A DNA stretch of 22,823 bases, from positions 1 through 22,823 of the forward strand of contig DATDTL010000037.1 of the NCBI GenBank assembly GCA_035290885.1, read 5' to 3'. This DNA is from JACQID01 sp035290885 (GTDB lineage Archaea; Aenigmatarchaeota; Aenigmatarchaeia; GW2011-AR5). Position 1 is the first letter of the stretch. Every line of letters begins with the position of its first letter. Positions 6,282-14,009 of the stretch are shown here, piece by piece. The translations under genes were made by a program, and so were the position numbers. The notes beneath the pieces were generated by a model. It was given only the letters and a program-made list of their open reading frames with translations. It did not search any database and was not told the origin of the DNA.

Positions 6282-7133
6282 ATGATTTTGGTGACAGGTG
6301 GCGCCGGTTTCATAGGCTCGCACCTTGTGAAAAAGTTGCAGAATGCCGGACATGAGGTGCGGGTTCTTGACGACCTATCCTCCGGAAAGAAGGATAACGT
6401 GCAGGGCGCGGAATTCATGCGTGGCGACGTGAAATCCGACATAGATGTGGCGAAGGCCGTGAAAGGATGCGAATATGTTTTTCATCTTGCCGCGCTCACG
6501 GACGCTCGGGAAGGCGGAGACAACGTTTTTAAGGTCAATTTTCTGGGCTCCAAAAACGTTTTTGCCGCTGCCGAGAGGAACGGCGCGAAAGTTATTTTCA
6601 CGTCGTCCGCAGCAGTGTACGGCGAAGGCACGGCTGTAGAAGATTCGCTTCTGAAGCCGATGAGCGATTACGGGAAGAGCAAGGCCAAGGCGGAAAAGTT
6701 GGCGAAAAACGGCTTCGTTGCAAGGCTTTTCAACGTCTACGGTCCCGGAGGCAAGGGCGTGATAAACAGGTTCGCAAAGGCGATTTGCGTTGGCAACGGA
6801 GGCGTGACGATTTACGGCACAGGGCTGCAGACAAGGGACTATGTATACGTGGACGATGTCGTGGATGCGCTGATGCTTGGCATGAATAACGAAGGGACTT
6901 ACAACGTCGGGACGGGATCGGAGACTTCACTTCTGAACGCCGTGACCGCGATAGAGAAGACGTGCGGATTCGGGGCATCCATAAAATTCGAGCTGGCCAA
7001 GGAGGAAATCACGAGGAGCAAGGCCGACATAACCAAAATAAAGTCCATAGGATGGTCGCCGAAGGTGACGCTTGACGAAGGCATTCGGCGCGTCACGGAA
7101 GGCCTCAGCGCCTCTTCAAAGCGTTCCGCATGA
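6282..7133 (+). CDS. NAD-dependent epimerase/dehydratase (UDP-glucose 4-epimerase type)
   Basis: 283 aa, an extended short-chain dehydrogenase. The NAD-binding Rossmann motif GGAGFIG is at residues 6-12, the acidic D30-D31 that binds the ribose follows beta-2, and the catalytic set is T107-S108-S109, Y130 and K134 (DYGKSK). It also has LFNVYGPG and RDYVYVDDVVDA, which are typical of sugar-nucleotide epimerases. Substrate cannot be fixed from sequence; UDP-glucose or UDP-GlcNAc is likely. The start at 6282 puts the Rossmann motif at the usual distance; a longer frame begins at 6237 but crosses the TATA box. Its 3' end overlaps the convergent glycosyltransferase gene by 29 nt. A role in surface glycan synthesis fits both. 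Confidence 0.92.
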   Translation: MILVTGGAGFIGSHLVKKLQNAGHEVRVLDDLSSGKKDNVQGAEFMRGDVKSDIDVAKAVKGCEYVFHLAALTDAREGGDNVFKVNFLGSKNVFAAAERNGAKVIFTSSAAVYGEGTAVEDSLLKPMSDYGKSKAKAEKLAKNGFVARLFNVYGPGGKGVINRFAKAICVGNGGVTIYGTGLQTRDYVYVDDVVDALMLGMNNEGTYNVGTGSETSLLNAVTAIEKTCGFGASIKFELAKEEITRSKADITKIKSIGWSPKVTLDEGIRRVTEGLSASSKRSA

Positions 7134-7812
7134 CGTACTTGAAATCTGCCCAATAATCTTTCAGGCTTCTTTCCCGCCTTCTCATGAGAAAGAGGAAATT
7201 TTTTATGCCGTCTCCTACTCCAACGCCCTTGACGTATATGGGTGAAGATATAGGAACGTTCGCGCACTTTATGCCGTTCCTGCCGACCTCGAATATTATT
7301 TCCACGGCAATTTCGTAACGCTCCGCTATCAGGTGGAGTTTCTTCAATGTGTCTGCAGTGAAAGCCCTAGATCCGGATTCCGTGTCCTTTAGCGACGTGC
7401 CTGAAATGAAGTTTGTAGCTGCATTAAGGAAGAGATTGCCAAATTTCTTAATAAAAGGATATTTAGACAGGTCTCGTTGGCCGAGAACAAAGCCGTATCC
7501 CTGCCTTATTTTTTCCAAAAGTTTTGGAATGTCTTCCGGATCATGCTGGCCATCGGCGTCTATGGTTACCACGATGTCCGCCTTCATGGAAAGTGCCTTG
7601 GAAAAGCCCGTTCTCAGGGCAGAACCGAGGCCGCGATTTTGTTCATGGCTTACTACAATGGCTCCTGCTTTGCGGGCTAGGGATGCCGTAGCATCAGAAG
7701 AGGCGTCATCTACCATGACAACCTTGTCAACAAATGCCTTTGTGCGCTGCACCGACTGAAAAATAGTCTTTTCTTCGTTATATGCCGGCATTACAGCTAT
7801 TATCATCCACAT
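7105..7812 (-). CDS. GT2 family glycosyltransferase (dolichol-phosphate sugar synthase type)
   Basis: 235 aa, GT-A fold. Motifs in order: MPAYNEE (8-14), VDDASSD (34-40), the DxD-containing TIDADGQHDP (83-92), GxRDL (111-115), the acceptor-side DTESGSRAF (143-151) and a final RRRERS. The pattern resembles dolichol-phosphate mannose/glucose synthases without C-terminal membrane helices. It probably transfers a sugar from a nucleotide donor to a polyprenyl phosphate for N-glycosylation or glycolipid synthesis. It converges on the epimerase gene with a 29-nt 3' overlap. Confidence 0.92.
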   Translation of the reverse strand: MWMIIAVMPAYNEEKTIFQSVQRTKAFVDKVVMVDDASSDATASLARKAGAIVVSHEQNRGLGSALRTGFSKALSMKADIVVTIDADGQHDPEDIPKLLEKIRQGYGFVLGQRDLSKYPFIKKFGNLFLNAATNFISGTSLKDTESGSRAFTADTLKKLHLIAERYEIAVEIIFEVGRNGIKCANVPISSPIYVKGVGVGDGIKNFLFLMRRRERSLKDYWADFKYVMRNALKRR

Positions 7813-7829
7813 GAATTGTAAACGAGCCC

Positions 7830-8123
7830 TTAAATTTCAATTGTCAGGATATGCCTCAAGCATCTGCCTACATAATGGATGCCGTGCGTTTTATCCGCCA
7901 TAAAAATAGAAAGCGAGGCGCCTGCGTTGGGCCTTTCCGACCAGTAATCTTTAGATATTTCGGCAGCCGCATAAGGGGGTTTGCCGGCAATGCCTCTTGA
8001 TAAATTGGCAAAAGGCACGCAAACAGGAACCTGACTATAGAACGTTAGGTATTCGCCTATATCGGTTACCTTATCGACGAACCTGTACAGAAGGTTGGGC
8101 CTACCTGGAGGCAAATTCCACAT
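7830..8123 (-). CDS. Hypothetical 97-aa protein overlapping the histone gene
   Basis: The frame begins at ATG 8123, inside the histone gene, overlapping it by 23 nt in another frame, and ends 17 nt before the glycosyltransferase start. The product reads like a real protein in the second half (ISKDYWSERPNAGASLSIF, then HGIHYVGRCL) and has codon use similar to its neighbours. No family is recognised and no start lies outside the overlap. It could be translated by coupling with the histone, or be a gene remnant. Confidence 0.42.
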   Translation of the reverse strand: MWNLPPGRPNLLYRFVDKVTDIGEYLTFYSQVPVCVPFANLSRGIAGKPPYAAAEISKDYWSERPNAGASLSIFMADKTHGIHYVGRCLRHILTIEI

Positions 8124-8301
8124 CCTCGCTTTTCACCGTTCTTCTGCCGGCATGCTCGCAGAGCTTCACGGCGCTTGCCGCGAGGGAAGAGCCGTATTCC
8201 TCAATTAGATCCCGCAATTCCGCTGCAGCTTCCTTGGCCATCCTCTTGGCGCCGGCCTTTTTGGCGAGCTTTTCAAACGGGAGTATGGGCAGCATATTCA
8301 T
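8101..8301 (-). CDS. Archaeal histone
   Basis: 66 aa, a single histone fold. The start (LPILPFEKLAKKAGAKRM) matches the archaeal LPIAP...AGAxRV pattern, the middle has LRDLIEEYGSSLAASAVKL, and the end CEHAGRRTVKSEDVEFA matches HAGRKTIKAEDIELA. It dimerises and wraps DNA into chromatin. It lacks tails, as usual for archaea. A TATA-like GCTTTTATC (minus strand, about 8318-8327) would place transcription near 8297, so the second Met (8295) may be the true start of a leaderless mRNA. It stands head-to-head with TFB across a 430-nt region. Confidence 0.93.
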   Translation of the reverse strand: MNMLPILPFEKLAKKAGAKRMAKEAAAELRDLIEEYGSSLAASAVKLCEHAGRRTVKSEDVEFASR

Positions 8302-8327
8302 TATTTAAGTTCGGATGGATAAAAGCC

Positions 8328-8633
8328 TTCGGTATGCCTCAAAAACAACGCTATCTGCTATATTCTGGCCTTTATAGGGGCATCCAATGACGCTATAGGG
8401 GTTTAGCGGAGTTTAACAGCATTCTTTTAGAAGAATGCCGCGACAGGGTTTGTTTAAAACGCCAGTTAAGACCACCAGTTGCGATGTAAGTTCAGGGAAA
8501 CACTACCCGTTGGGGCGAGGATCAGTGATTAAGCAAAGCCCTAATTAAATTGGCAATTCTATTATGACGAGCCATCCTATAGGAGGAACCACTCGTTAAG
8601 CAAAGCCTCGCGATAGAGCAAAACAACGAAATC
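8328..8633. other. Gene-poor region between histone and TFB, with hairpin, palindrome and direct repeat
   Basis: No convincing ORF is seen on either strand. It contains an 8-bp hairpin (8419-8426 with 8431-8438, loop TTAG), a 12-nt direct repeat TTAAGCAAAGCC at 8529-8540 and 8596-8607 (67 nt apart), and a 10-bp palindrome TCCTATAGGA at 8575-8584 between the two copies. It could hold a small RNA or regulatory sites. No known RNA family was recognised. Confidence 0.45.
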
Positions 8634-8641
8634 TTTAAATA
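8634..8641 (+). promoter_or_regulatory. TATA box/BRE upstream of TFB
   Basis: TTTAAATA preceded by CGAAATC (a purine/A-rich BRE-like stretch) is the best archaeal core promoter in the window. Initiation would be near 8666, giving a leader of about 70 nt, longer than for most genes here. TFB would bind its own promoter's BRE. Confidence 0.6.
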
Positions 8642-8735
8642 CTTTATTGTTAGAATTTAAAGTTTAGAGGGCTCATATCGTGTTACTTCATAAAAGTGAC
8701 AAATAAGCTTTTTCATGGCATAGAGGGTGATGATG

Positions 8736-9662
8736 ATGGCAGCCGGCAAGTGTCCAGAATGCGGTTCAACGAAGTTCTATAGCGATCCCGATCGTGCAGA
8801 GAAGACCTGCGCTAAGTGCGGAGTTGTGATAGAAGGCGATATAATAGACGTTGGCCAAGAATGGCGTGCGTTTGACTACGAGCAGAAGGTCAAGCGCGCA
8901 AGGACGGGCGCGCCGCTGACGCACAAGAGGCACGACAAAGGCCTTACCACCGAGATAGGGAAGGGCTCTACAGAGCTCTTCAAGGTGCCGGCCAAGAAAA
9001 GAGGCCAGTTTTTCAGGATAAGGAAGTGGCAGAAAAGGCTGCTTACAAGCAAGGATAGGAATATGTCCTTTGCCATGAGCGAGCTACAGAGACTGGTTTC
9101 ATATCTGGGACTCCCCAAGACCTTGCACGAGGAAGTCGCCAAGCTTTACGAAAAGGCGCTCCAGAAGGGTCTTGTAAGGGGCAGATCTATTGAAAGCATA
9201 ATCGCAGCTCTTGTTTATTCGCTGTCCAGAGAATATCACACGCCAAGGACGCTGACCGAGATTTCCCAAGCATCCGGAATAGGCAAGCGCGAGCTGGGAA
9301 GGACGTACAGGTATATCTCAAGGAAGCTTGACATAAGAATTTTGCCTGCGCGGGCAGACACTTACATACCAAGGTTCTCATCCATGCTCAAGCTTTCGGA
9401 CAGGACGCAGATACACGCGATAAAAATACTAAAAGCTGCCAAGGACAAGGACGTCATTTCGGGCAAAGGCCCCACGGGCTGCGCCGCCGCCGCTATATAT
9501 ATCGCCTCGGTTCTTGAAGGCGAGCGAAAGACCCAGCGCGAGGTCGCTGACGTCGTCGGCGTCACGGAAGTCACCATAAGAAACCGCTACAAGGAAATGG
9601 CAGAAGCCCTGAACATAGAGGAAGAAGTCGAAAAGAAGGCCAAGGAAGAAGAGCCGAAGTAA
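8736..9662 (+). CDS. tfb: Transcription initiation factor B (TFB)
   Basis: 308 aa from ATG 8736. The N-terminal zinc ribbon has C6-x2-C9-x15-C25-x2-C28; the B-finger/linker region follows (GQEWRAFDYEQK). Two cyclin-like repeats make up the rest, the first from about residue 115 (MSELQRLVSYLGLPK) and the second from about 205 (PRFSSMLKLSD), ending with a BRE-binding helix-turn-helix (TQREVADVVGVTEVTIRNRYKE). It recruits RNA polymerase to TBP-bound promoters. Four start codons run in frame (GTG 8727, ATG 8730, 8733, 8736); the GAGGGTGA Shine-Dalgarno at 8723-8730 favours 8736. The C-terminal tail is short and charged. Confidence 0.96.
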   Translation: MAAGKCPECGSTKFYSDPDRAEKTCAKCGVVIEGDIIDVGQEWRAFDYEQKVKRARTGAPLTHKRHDKGLTTEIGKGSTELFKVPAKKRGQFFRIRKWQKRLLTSKDRNMSFAMSELQRLVSYLGLPKTLHEEVAKLYEKALQKGLVRGRSIESIIAALVYSLSREYHTPRTLTEISQASGIGKRELGRTYRYISRKLDIRILPARADTYIPRFSSMLKLSDRTQIHAIKILKAAKDKDVISGKGPTGCAAAAIYIASVLEGERKTQREVADVVGVTEVTIRNRYKEMAEALNIEEEVEKKAKEEEPK

Positions 9663-9705
9663 TTAGCTTCGCCCGGGCCGTAGCCTTTATTTTGCATTAT
9701 GCGCC

Positions 9706-9717
9706 CTTATTTTATTT
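9706..9717 (+). terminator. T-rich tract after TFB
   Basis: CTTATTTTATTT, 45 nt after the TFB stop, is the kind of T tract on which archaeal polymerase terminates. An earlier T-rich patch lies at 9685-9693. Confidence 0.3.
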
Positions 9718-9759
9718 AGGCATAGCCTTGCCCTTTCTCTGCCGTTCCGAGAAGGTAAT

Positions 9760-9912
9760 CTAGGCATTTGAGCTATTTTGGCGTGTGGGATATACTTCAA
9801 GAAAGTTAGGAGATATTACACGTTGTTGATTTTCGGGCAAAGACTCTCGAATAATGCAGTTGGCTACTTCTGTCGGATACTCTTTTCCGGTAAGCTGCCA
9901 AATAAGGGCCAT
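9760..9912 (-). CDS. Possible 50-aa hypothetical protein
   Basis: A frame from ATG 9912 to TAG 9760 encodes 50 residues of balanced composition (MALIWQLTGKEYPTEV at the start). It begins 38 nt after the stop of the winged-helix gene on the same strand. There is no good Shine-Dalgarno sequence and no recognised family. It may be a small co-transcribed protein or chance. Confidence 0.28.
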   Translation of the reverse strand: MALIWQLTGKEYPTEVANCIIRESLPENQQRVISPNFLEVYPTRQNSSNA

Positions 9913-9950
9913 TGAGCATTAAGACGAGTTTTAGAATGATTATTTGGCTT

Positions 9951-10817
9951 CTATTCAAGGATGCGTACGGCGTCAACAATACCGTCGCCGTCCTCGTCTA
10001 CGCCTTCAACAATGGCGTATCCTTTCTTTTCGAGTTCCTGCTTATGGCGGAAAAGGGCGAGTATCGCGGCCTTGGTACCGGAATGGCGCCGGCCGGCGAG
10101 CAGAAGTATGCCGGCATCCTTGTTGAGGGGATTCTTCGCTTTTATTATGAAGCCTGCTTCGTCGGACTTGTACGTTTTTCCGGTAGAAGACGAATAAATG
10201 TTGCTTCCGGCAAAACGCACGGGAAGGGAGGGGTTCATGAGTTTGGTTATCTTATTTGTGACAGGGCCGCCGACGACTATGAGGTTGCCTTTAGTTTCTT
10301 CCGTGTCTATGTCCGTGTCAAGCACCACTGACGGCGAGGCGCTGGCTATGTAGGAGCCCATGAAAAGCGCGAGATCCACTGCGTAATAAGCGTCGCGCGA
10401 GCGTGCCTTCTCCGGGCCGTGCGGGTCGGGGGAGCCTATCACGATTTTCGCGTTCAGAGCGCCATTTTTGATGAACGGCGAAAGGAATGCGGAATATGAC
10501 GGCGCCCTTTCTGCAGGCACAAAATCTGCAAAGCGGATGACGAAGGCCGGCCTTGTAAGGGAATATATTTTTGCCATTGCGCCTCCTATCGCTTCCTGCC
10601 TGTCGGCGCGAATAAGCTTCATTTCCTCCATTTTTCGCACATGATAGTATATCTTCTGTTCTTGCTCTTTCAGGGCGCGGGCCATTTCCTTCGGATACGA
10701 AGGCTTCTTTGCGAGATGATGCAGTATTCTTATTGCGAGCTTTGATTGCGGGAATTGCTGGACTTCTTTGGCGGCTATGGCTTCTTTTCCGGTCTCCGAA
10801 TCCCTTATGACAAACAT
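9951..10817 (-). CDS. Winged-helix protein fused to an S-layer-like C-terminal domain
   Basis: 288 aa. Residues about 24-90 form an ArsR-like winged helix (IRILHHLAKKPSYPKEMARA, recognition part EQKIYYHVRKMEEMKLI, wing near 75-88). From about 120 on, the sequence resembles the C-terminal domain of archaeal S-layer proteins: KIVIGSPDPHGP, YYAVDLALFMGSYIA, the hallmark NLIVVGGPVTN (178-188), then AGFIIKAKNP and ILLLAGRRHSGTKAAILAL. It ends in a calcium-loop-like DEDGDGIVD (274-282). No signal peptide or membrane segment is seen, so it is probably cytoplasmic and may be a regulator using the domain as a sensor. Two 9-nt direct repeats spaced 20 nt apart overlap its promoter, suggesting self-regulation. 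It is divergent from glmU. Confidence 0.85.
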   Translation of the reverse strand: MFVIRDSETGKEAIAAKEVQQFPQSKLAIRILHHLAKKPSYPKEMARALKEQEQKIYYHVRKMEEMKLIRADRQEAIGGAMAKIYSLTRPAFVIRFADFVPAERAPSYSAFLSPFIKNGALNAKIVIGSPDPHGPEKARSRDAYYAVDLALFMGSYIASASPSVVLDTDIDTEETKGNLIVVGGPVTNKITKLMNPSLPVRFAGSNIYSSSTGKTYKSDEAGFIIKAKNPLNKDAGILLLAGRRHSGTKAAILALFRHKQELEKKGYAIVEGVDEDGDGIVDAVRILE

Positions 10818-10834
10818 GGCACCACTATGAATTG

Positions 10835-10863
10835 TTTTTTACTGATATTATAAATTTTTTACT
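10835..10863 (-). promoter_or_regulatory. Putative operator: direct repeats around the regulator's TATA box
   Basis: TTTTTTACT occurs at 10835-10843 and again at 10855-10863, exactly 20 nt apart (about two helical turns). Between them is a minus-strand TATA box (TTTATAAT, plus-strand 10847-10854) 30 nt before the regulator's start at 10817. A protein dimer could bind one face of the DNA and block both this promoter and the glmU promoter. Confidence 0.5.
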
Positions 10864-10868
10864 ACAAG

Positions 10869-10876
10869 TATTTAAA
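10869..10876 (+). promoter_or_regulatory. TATA box for glmU-glmS
   Basis: TATTTAAA ends 22 nt before ATG 10899, implying a leaderless mRNA. It lies only 6 nt from the second TTTTTTACT repeat. Confidence 0.65.
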
Positions 10877-10898
10877 AGCCCCGTGTTCATGTAAAACG

Positions 10899-12056
10899 AT
10901 GAAGATAATATTCCTTGCCGCCGGGAAAGGCGAAAGAATGATGCCTCTGACGCAGTGCGCGTCAAAAGCCATGATGCCTGTGGCAAACAAGCCGTTCATC
11001 CAATGGACTATGGAAGCCGCGAAAGAGATAGGGACTATGGCTTTAGTTTGCAGGGCCGATCAGCAGGATGTCCAGTCTTTCGCCCGCAGCGAGGGCGCCG
11101 AGATAATAATACAAGCCAAGCCGCTTGGCACTTTAGATGCGCTGAAAGCGTGCAAGGCGCATGTTTCTGGCGATTTCCTTCTGATCAACGGCGATTGCAT
11201 GTTCTCGGAAGGGGACGTGAAGAAACTTGCATCCTGTGGGGGGAATGCAATGGGAATCTTCCGCATGCAGTCGGTGAAGAATTTTGGCGGAGTAGAATCT
11301 TTGGACGGAGCCTTAAAGCGCATAAACGAAAAACTTGGCGAAGGCGGGGAAGGGTTTGCCAATGCCGGAATATACCGCTTCACAAAAGATGTATTTGATT
11401 ATCTGGACGCGCCTCTTTCCCCAAGGGGCGAGTATGAACTTACCGATGCCATAAACGAGATGACAAAACGCTCCAAGATAAAGGTAATTGAAGTGCCGAG
11501 CTGGATTACGATGACATATCCGTGGGATCTTCTCGGCGCGAATCAGGCAGTGCTTGACGCGCGGGGGAGCATGATAGCGGCAGGCGCGGAGATAAGGAGC
11601 AGCTCGGTGATAGAGGAGCCCGTGGCGATAGGCGAGGGGGCCGTGATAGGCCCGAACGCTTACATAAGAAAATACTCGTCAATAGGCAACGGCTGCCATA
11701 TAGGCAACGCGGTTGAAGTCAAAGGCTCGGTAGTGATGGAAGGAACCAAAATACCCCATCTTTCTTATGTCGGCGATTCCGTCGTAGGCAGAAGGTGCAA
11801 TCTTGGCGCGGGCTTCATCACTGCGAATCTGAGGCTCAATGAGCAGAGCATAGGCTCATGGGTCAAAGGCAACGCAGTCGACACGGGAAGAAAGAAGTTG
11901 GGCGCTATAATAGGCGATGATGTAAAGGCGGGTGTGCGGGTGTCTGTCATGCCCGGCAAGAAGATATGGCATGGCATTGCCATTCCGGCAGGCGCGATAA
12001 TAAAGAACGACCTAGAGAAGCAGCCGAATATTTCAAAGATGGGGAAAGTGATATAG
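10899..12056 (+). CDS. glmU: Bifunctional sugar-1-phosphate nucleotidylyltransferase/acetyltransferase (archaeal GlmU type)
   Basis: 385 aa. The N-terminal nucleotidyltransferase has LAAGKGERMMPLT (6-18) and CASKAMMPVANKP (20-32), with INGDCMF as the metal-binding GD motif. The C-terminal half is a left-handed beta-helix of hexapeptide repeats (about 230-375) with the archaeal GlmU acetyltransferase signature YVGDSVVG, GAGFITANLR and GRKKLGAIIGDDV. It converts GlcN-1-P to GlcNAc-1-P and then UDP-GlcNAc. The stop at 12056 abuts the glmS start at 12057, so the last two genes of the pathway form one operon. Uridylyl versus thymidylyl preference cannot be read from the sequence; some archaeal homologues use several sugars. 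Confidence 0.92.
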   Translation: MKIIFLAAGKGERMMPLTQCASKAMMPVANKPFIQWTMEAAKEIGTMALVCRADQQDVQSFARSEGAEIIIQAKPLGTLDALKACKAHVSGDFLLINGDCMFSEGDVKKLASCGGNAMGIFRMQSVKNFGGVESLDGALKRINEKLGEGGEGFANAGIYRFTKDVFDYLDAPLSPRGEYELTDAINEMTKRSKIKVIEVPSWITMTYPWDLLGANQAVLDARGSMIAAGAEIRSSSVIEEPVAIGEGAVIGPNAYIRKYSSIGNGCHIGNAVEVKGSVVMEGTKIPHLSYVGDSVVGRRCNLGAGFITANLRLNEQSIGSWVKGNAVDTGRKKLGAIIGDDVKAGVRVSVMPGKKIWHGIAIPAGAIIKNDLEKQPNISKMGKVI

Positions 12057-13778
12057 ATGTGCGGTATAGTGGGGTTCGCCTTCAGGGAGCCTTTCACGGC
12101 AAAGGAAATACTGAAGGCGTTGAAAAGGCTGGAATACAGGGGCTATGATTCTTTCGGTTATGCCGATAATTCTGGCGCCTGCATCAAGCGGGTCGGGGAA
12201 ATCGCGGTCAATGCAATGCCTGCATCGCTTTCGAGCACAGCTGTAGTCCATACGCGCTGGGCTACGCACGGAGGCATCACGGAAACGAATGCCCATCCGC
12301 ATCTGGATTGCACCGGCGACACGGCAATAGTGCACAATGGCATCATAAGCAATTACAAGGAATTGCGCAATGAGATGGAGGCCGCGGGCCATACGTTCAG
12401 GTCGCAGACTGACAGCGAAACCATAGCGCATTTCTTTGAAGGCAAGGACGTGAAGAAAGTTATGCCCGAGTTCTTCTCGCGCTTTCAGGGCGAGTTTGCG
12501 GTGTTATTGATACGAAAGGGCGACAAGAAAATATACGCTTTCAAGCGCGGCTCGCCTCTTGTTCTTGGCATCGCCGAAGGCGGCAACATTGCGGCCAGCG
12601 ACATATACGCGTTTTCAAACAAAACGAACAAGGCGATATTCTTCAACGAAGACGAATTCGCGGAAATAACGCCAGAAGACTTCAAATTCTATTCTATAGG
12701 CGAAAGCGCAACTCCTATCGTGAAAGAAATCACGTTATTCACGTGGAAGGAGGGCGACGAGCTTGGCAAATATCCCCATTACATGATAAAGGAGATAAAA
12801 GAGATACCTCGCGCTGCGGCGAGGCTGCTTCTTTCTTTGCAGGCCGAGCAGAAGCCGGTCGTGGAAAAGATGGTGGAGATGATGAAAAGCGCCAAGCGGG
12901 TAATATTTGTGGCGTCTGGAAGCTCTTACCATGCGGCTCTCATGGGGGTGCAATTCCTTGCAAGGGCCGGCACGGAGGCGCGCGCGATAGTCGCATCGGA
13001 ATTCAGGAGTTTCATGATTCTTGACGAACAGACCTTGGCCGTGGCTGTTTCGCAGTCCGGGGAAACGATGGACGTGATAGAAGCGATGCGGGGCATAAAG
13101 GCAAAGGGAGTGAAGATAGCGTCGCTCGTGAACGTCCCTTATTCCACGGTGCAGAGGATGTCCACCGTGCACCTAAACATAGCCGCTGGCCAGGAGGTCT
13201 GCGTCGCCGCCACCAAAACGTTCGTCAATCAGGTCATAGCCATAGCATACATCGCTTCAATGGCAGGATACAAAGCGGATTTCGCATCTCTTGACGGGTG
13301 CATAGCAAAGGCGTTTTTGCAGGAAGAAAAGATAAAAGAGATAGCCGCGGAATTGAAAGACAAAAGGGATATTTACATACTTGGCAGAGGCATATCCTAT
13401 CCCGTGGCCAGGGAAATTGCGCTGAAGCTGAAAGAAATAGCGTATGTGCATGCCGAAGGCATGATGGCCGGGGAGCTGAAGCACGGCACCCTTGCGCTGA
13501 TAGAGCAGGACACTCCGGTCATATGCCTCATGCCAAAGAACGACAAGGATATAATTTCGAGCGCCGAGGAGGTTAGGGCGCGCGGCGCGCGAGTCATCGC
13601 ATTCGCAGCCAACAGCTACGATTCGGGTGATGCTGTGAAACTGGAGAGCACGGATGCCATGACGTTCTCGCTTTCCGCGGCGATAGCAGGGCAGCTTCTC
13701 ACGTATCATTTGGCAAAAATAAAGGGGCTGCCAATAGACAAACCGCGCAACTTGGCCAAAAGCGTCACGGTGCGATAG
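12057..13778 (+). CDS. glmS: Glutamine-fructose-6-phosphate aminotransferase (isomerizing)
   Basis: 573 aa. The class II glutamine amidotransferase domain begins MCGIVGF, with Cys2 as the nucleophile, followed by LEYRGYDSFG and VHTRWATHG. Two SIS isomerase domains follow: VASGSSYHA (about 285) and VSQSGETMDVIEAM in the first, and LGRGISYPVAREIALKLKEI in the second, with HAEGMMAGELKHGTLALI. The C-terminal tail DKPRNLAKSVTV carries the Lys that forms the Schiff base region. It makes glucosamine-6-phosphate from fructose-6-phosphate and glutamine, the entry to UDP-GlcNAc. It starts immediately after glmU. The length is slightly under the bacterial 609 aa, as usual in archaea. Confidence 0.96.
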   Translation: MCGIVGFAFREPFTAKEILKALKRLEYRGYDSFGYADNSGACIKRVGEIAVNAMPASLSSTAVVHTRWATHGGITETNAHPHLDCTGDTAIVHNGIISNYKELRNEMEAAGHTFRSQTDSETIAHFFEGKDVKKVMPEFFSRFQGEFAVLLIRKGDKKIYAFKRGSPLVLGIAEGGNIAASDIYAFSNKTNKAIFFNEDEFAEITPEDFKFYSIGESATPIVKEITLFTWKEGDELGKYPHYMIKEIKEIPRAAARLLLSLQAEQKPVVEKMVEMMKSAKRVIFVASGSSYHAALMGVQFLARAGTEARAIVASEFRSFMILDEQTLAVAVSQSGETMDVIEAMRGIKAKGVKIASLVNVPYSTVQRMSTVHLNIAAGQEVCVAATKTFVNQVIAIAYIASMAGYKADFASLDGCIAKAFLQEEKIKEIAAELKDKRDIYILGRGISYPVAREIALKLKEIAYVHAEGMMAGELKHGTLALIEQDTPVICLMPKNDKDIISSAEEVRARGARVIAFAANSYDSGDAVKLESTDAMTFSLSAAIAGQLLTYHLAKIKGLPIDKPRNLAKSVTVR

Positions 13779-13801
13779 CCAATATCAATTGCACAGAACC
13801 T

Positions 13802-13995
13802 TTGTTTTATAAGAATTCAGGACTTGCCAATTACGTAAGGAAGTCCTTAGAACGCTTCGTCCGGAACGGCATACTATTCATTCCTATCATAAACAAGGAA
13901 GAAGCCATAAGAGTCGGAGCACGAACTTTGCAAAAGCTAATTCAGTAGACCAGCTTGTTGAAGCGCTAAGGCGGTTCGGCATTTCCCTGCCCTGA
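13802..13995 (+). pseudogene. Remnant of a decayed or frameshifted gene
   Basis: Two consecutive frames read like one protein. The first (TTG 13802 to TAG 13946) gives GLANYVRKSLERFVRNGILF and PIINKEEAIRVGA. The second (about 13921 to TGA 13993) gives TNFAKANSVDQLVEALRRFG and ends ISLP. Joining them near 13920 gives about 60 residues of plausible alpha/beta protein. There is no ATG start, so either the 5' part is lost after glmS or the start is the TTG. The family is not recognised. It lies between the convergent glmS and DNA ligase genes. Confidence 0.5.
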
Positions 13996-14009
13996 TTTTT
14001 GACCAATTT

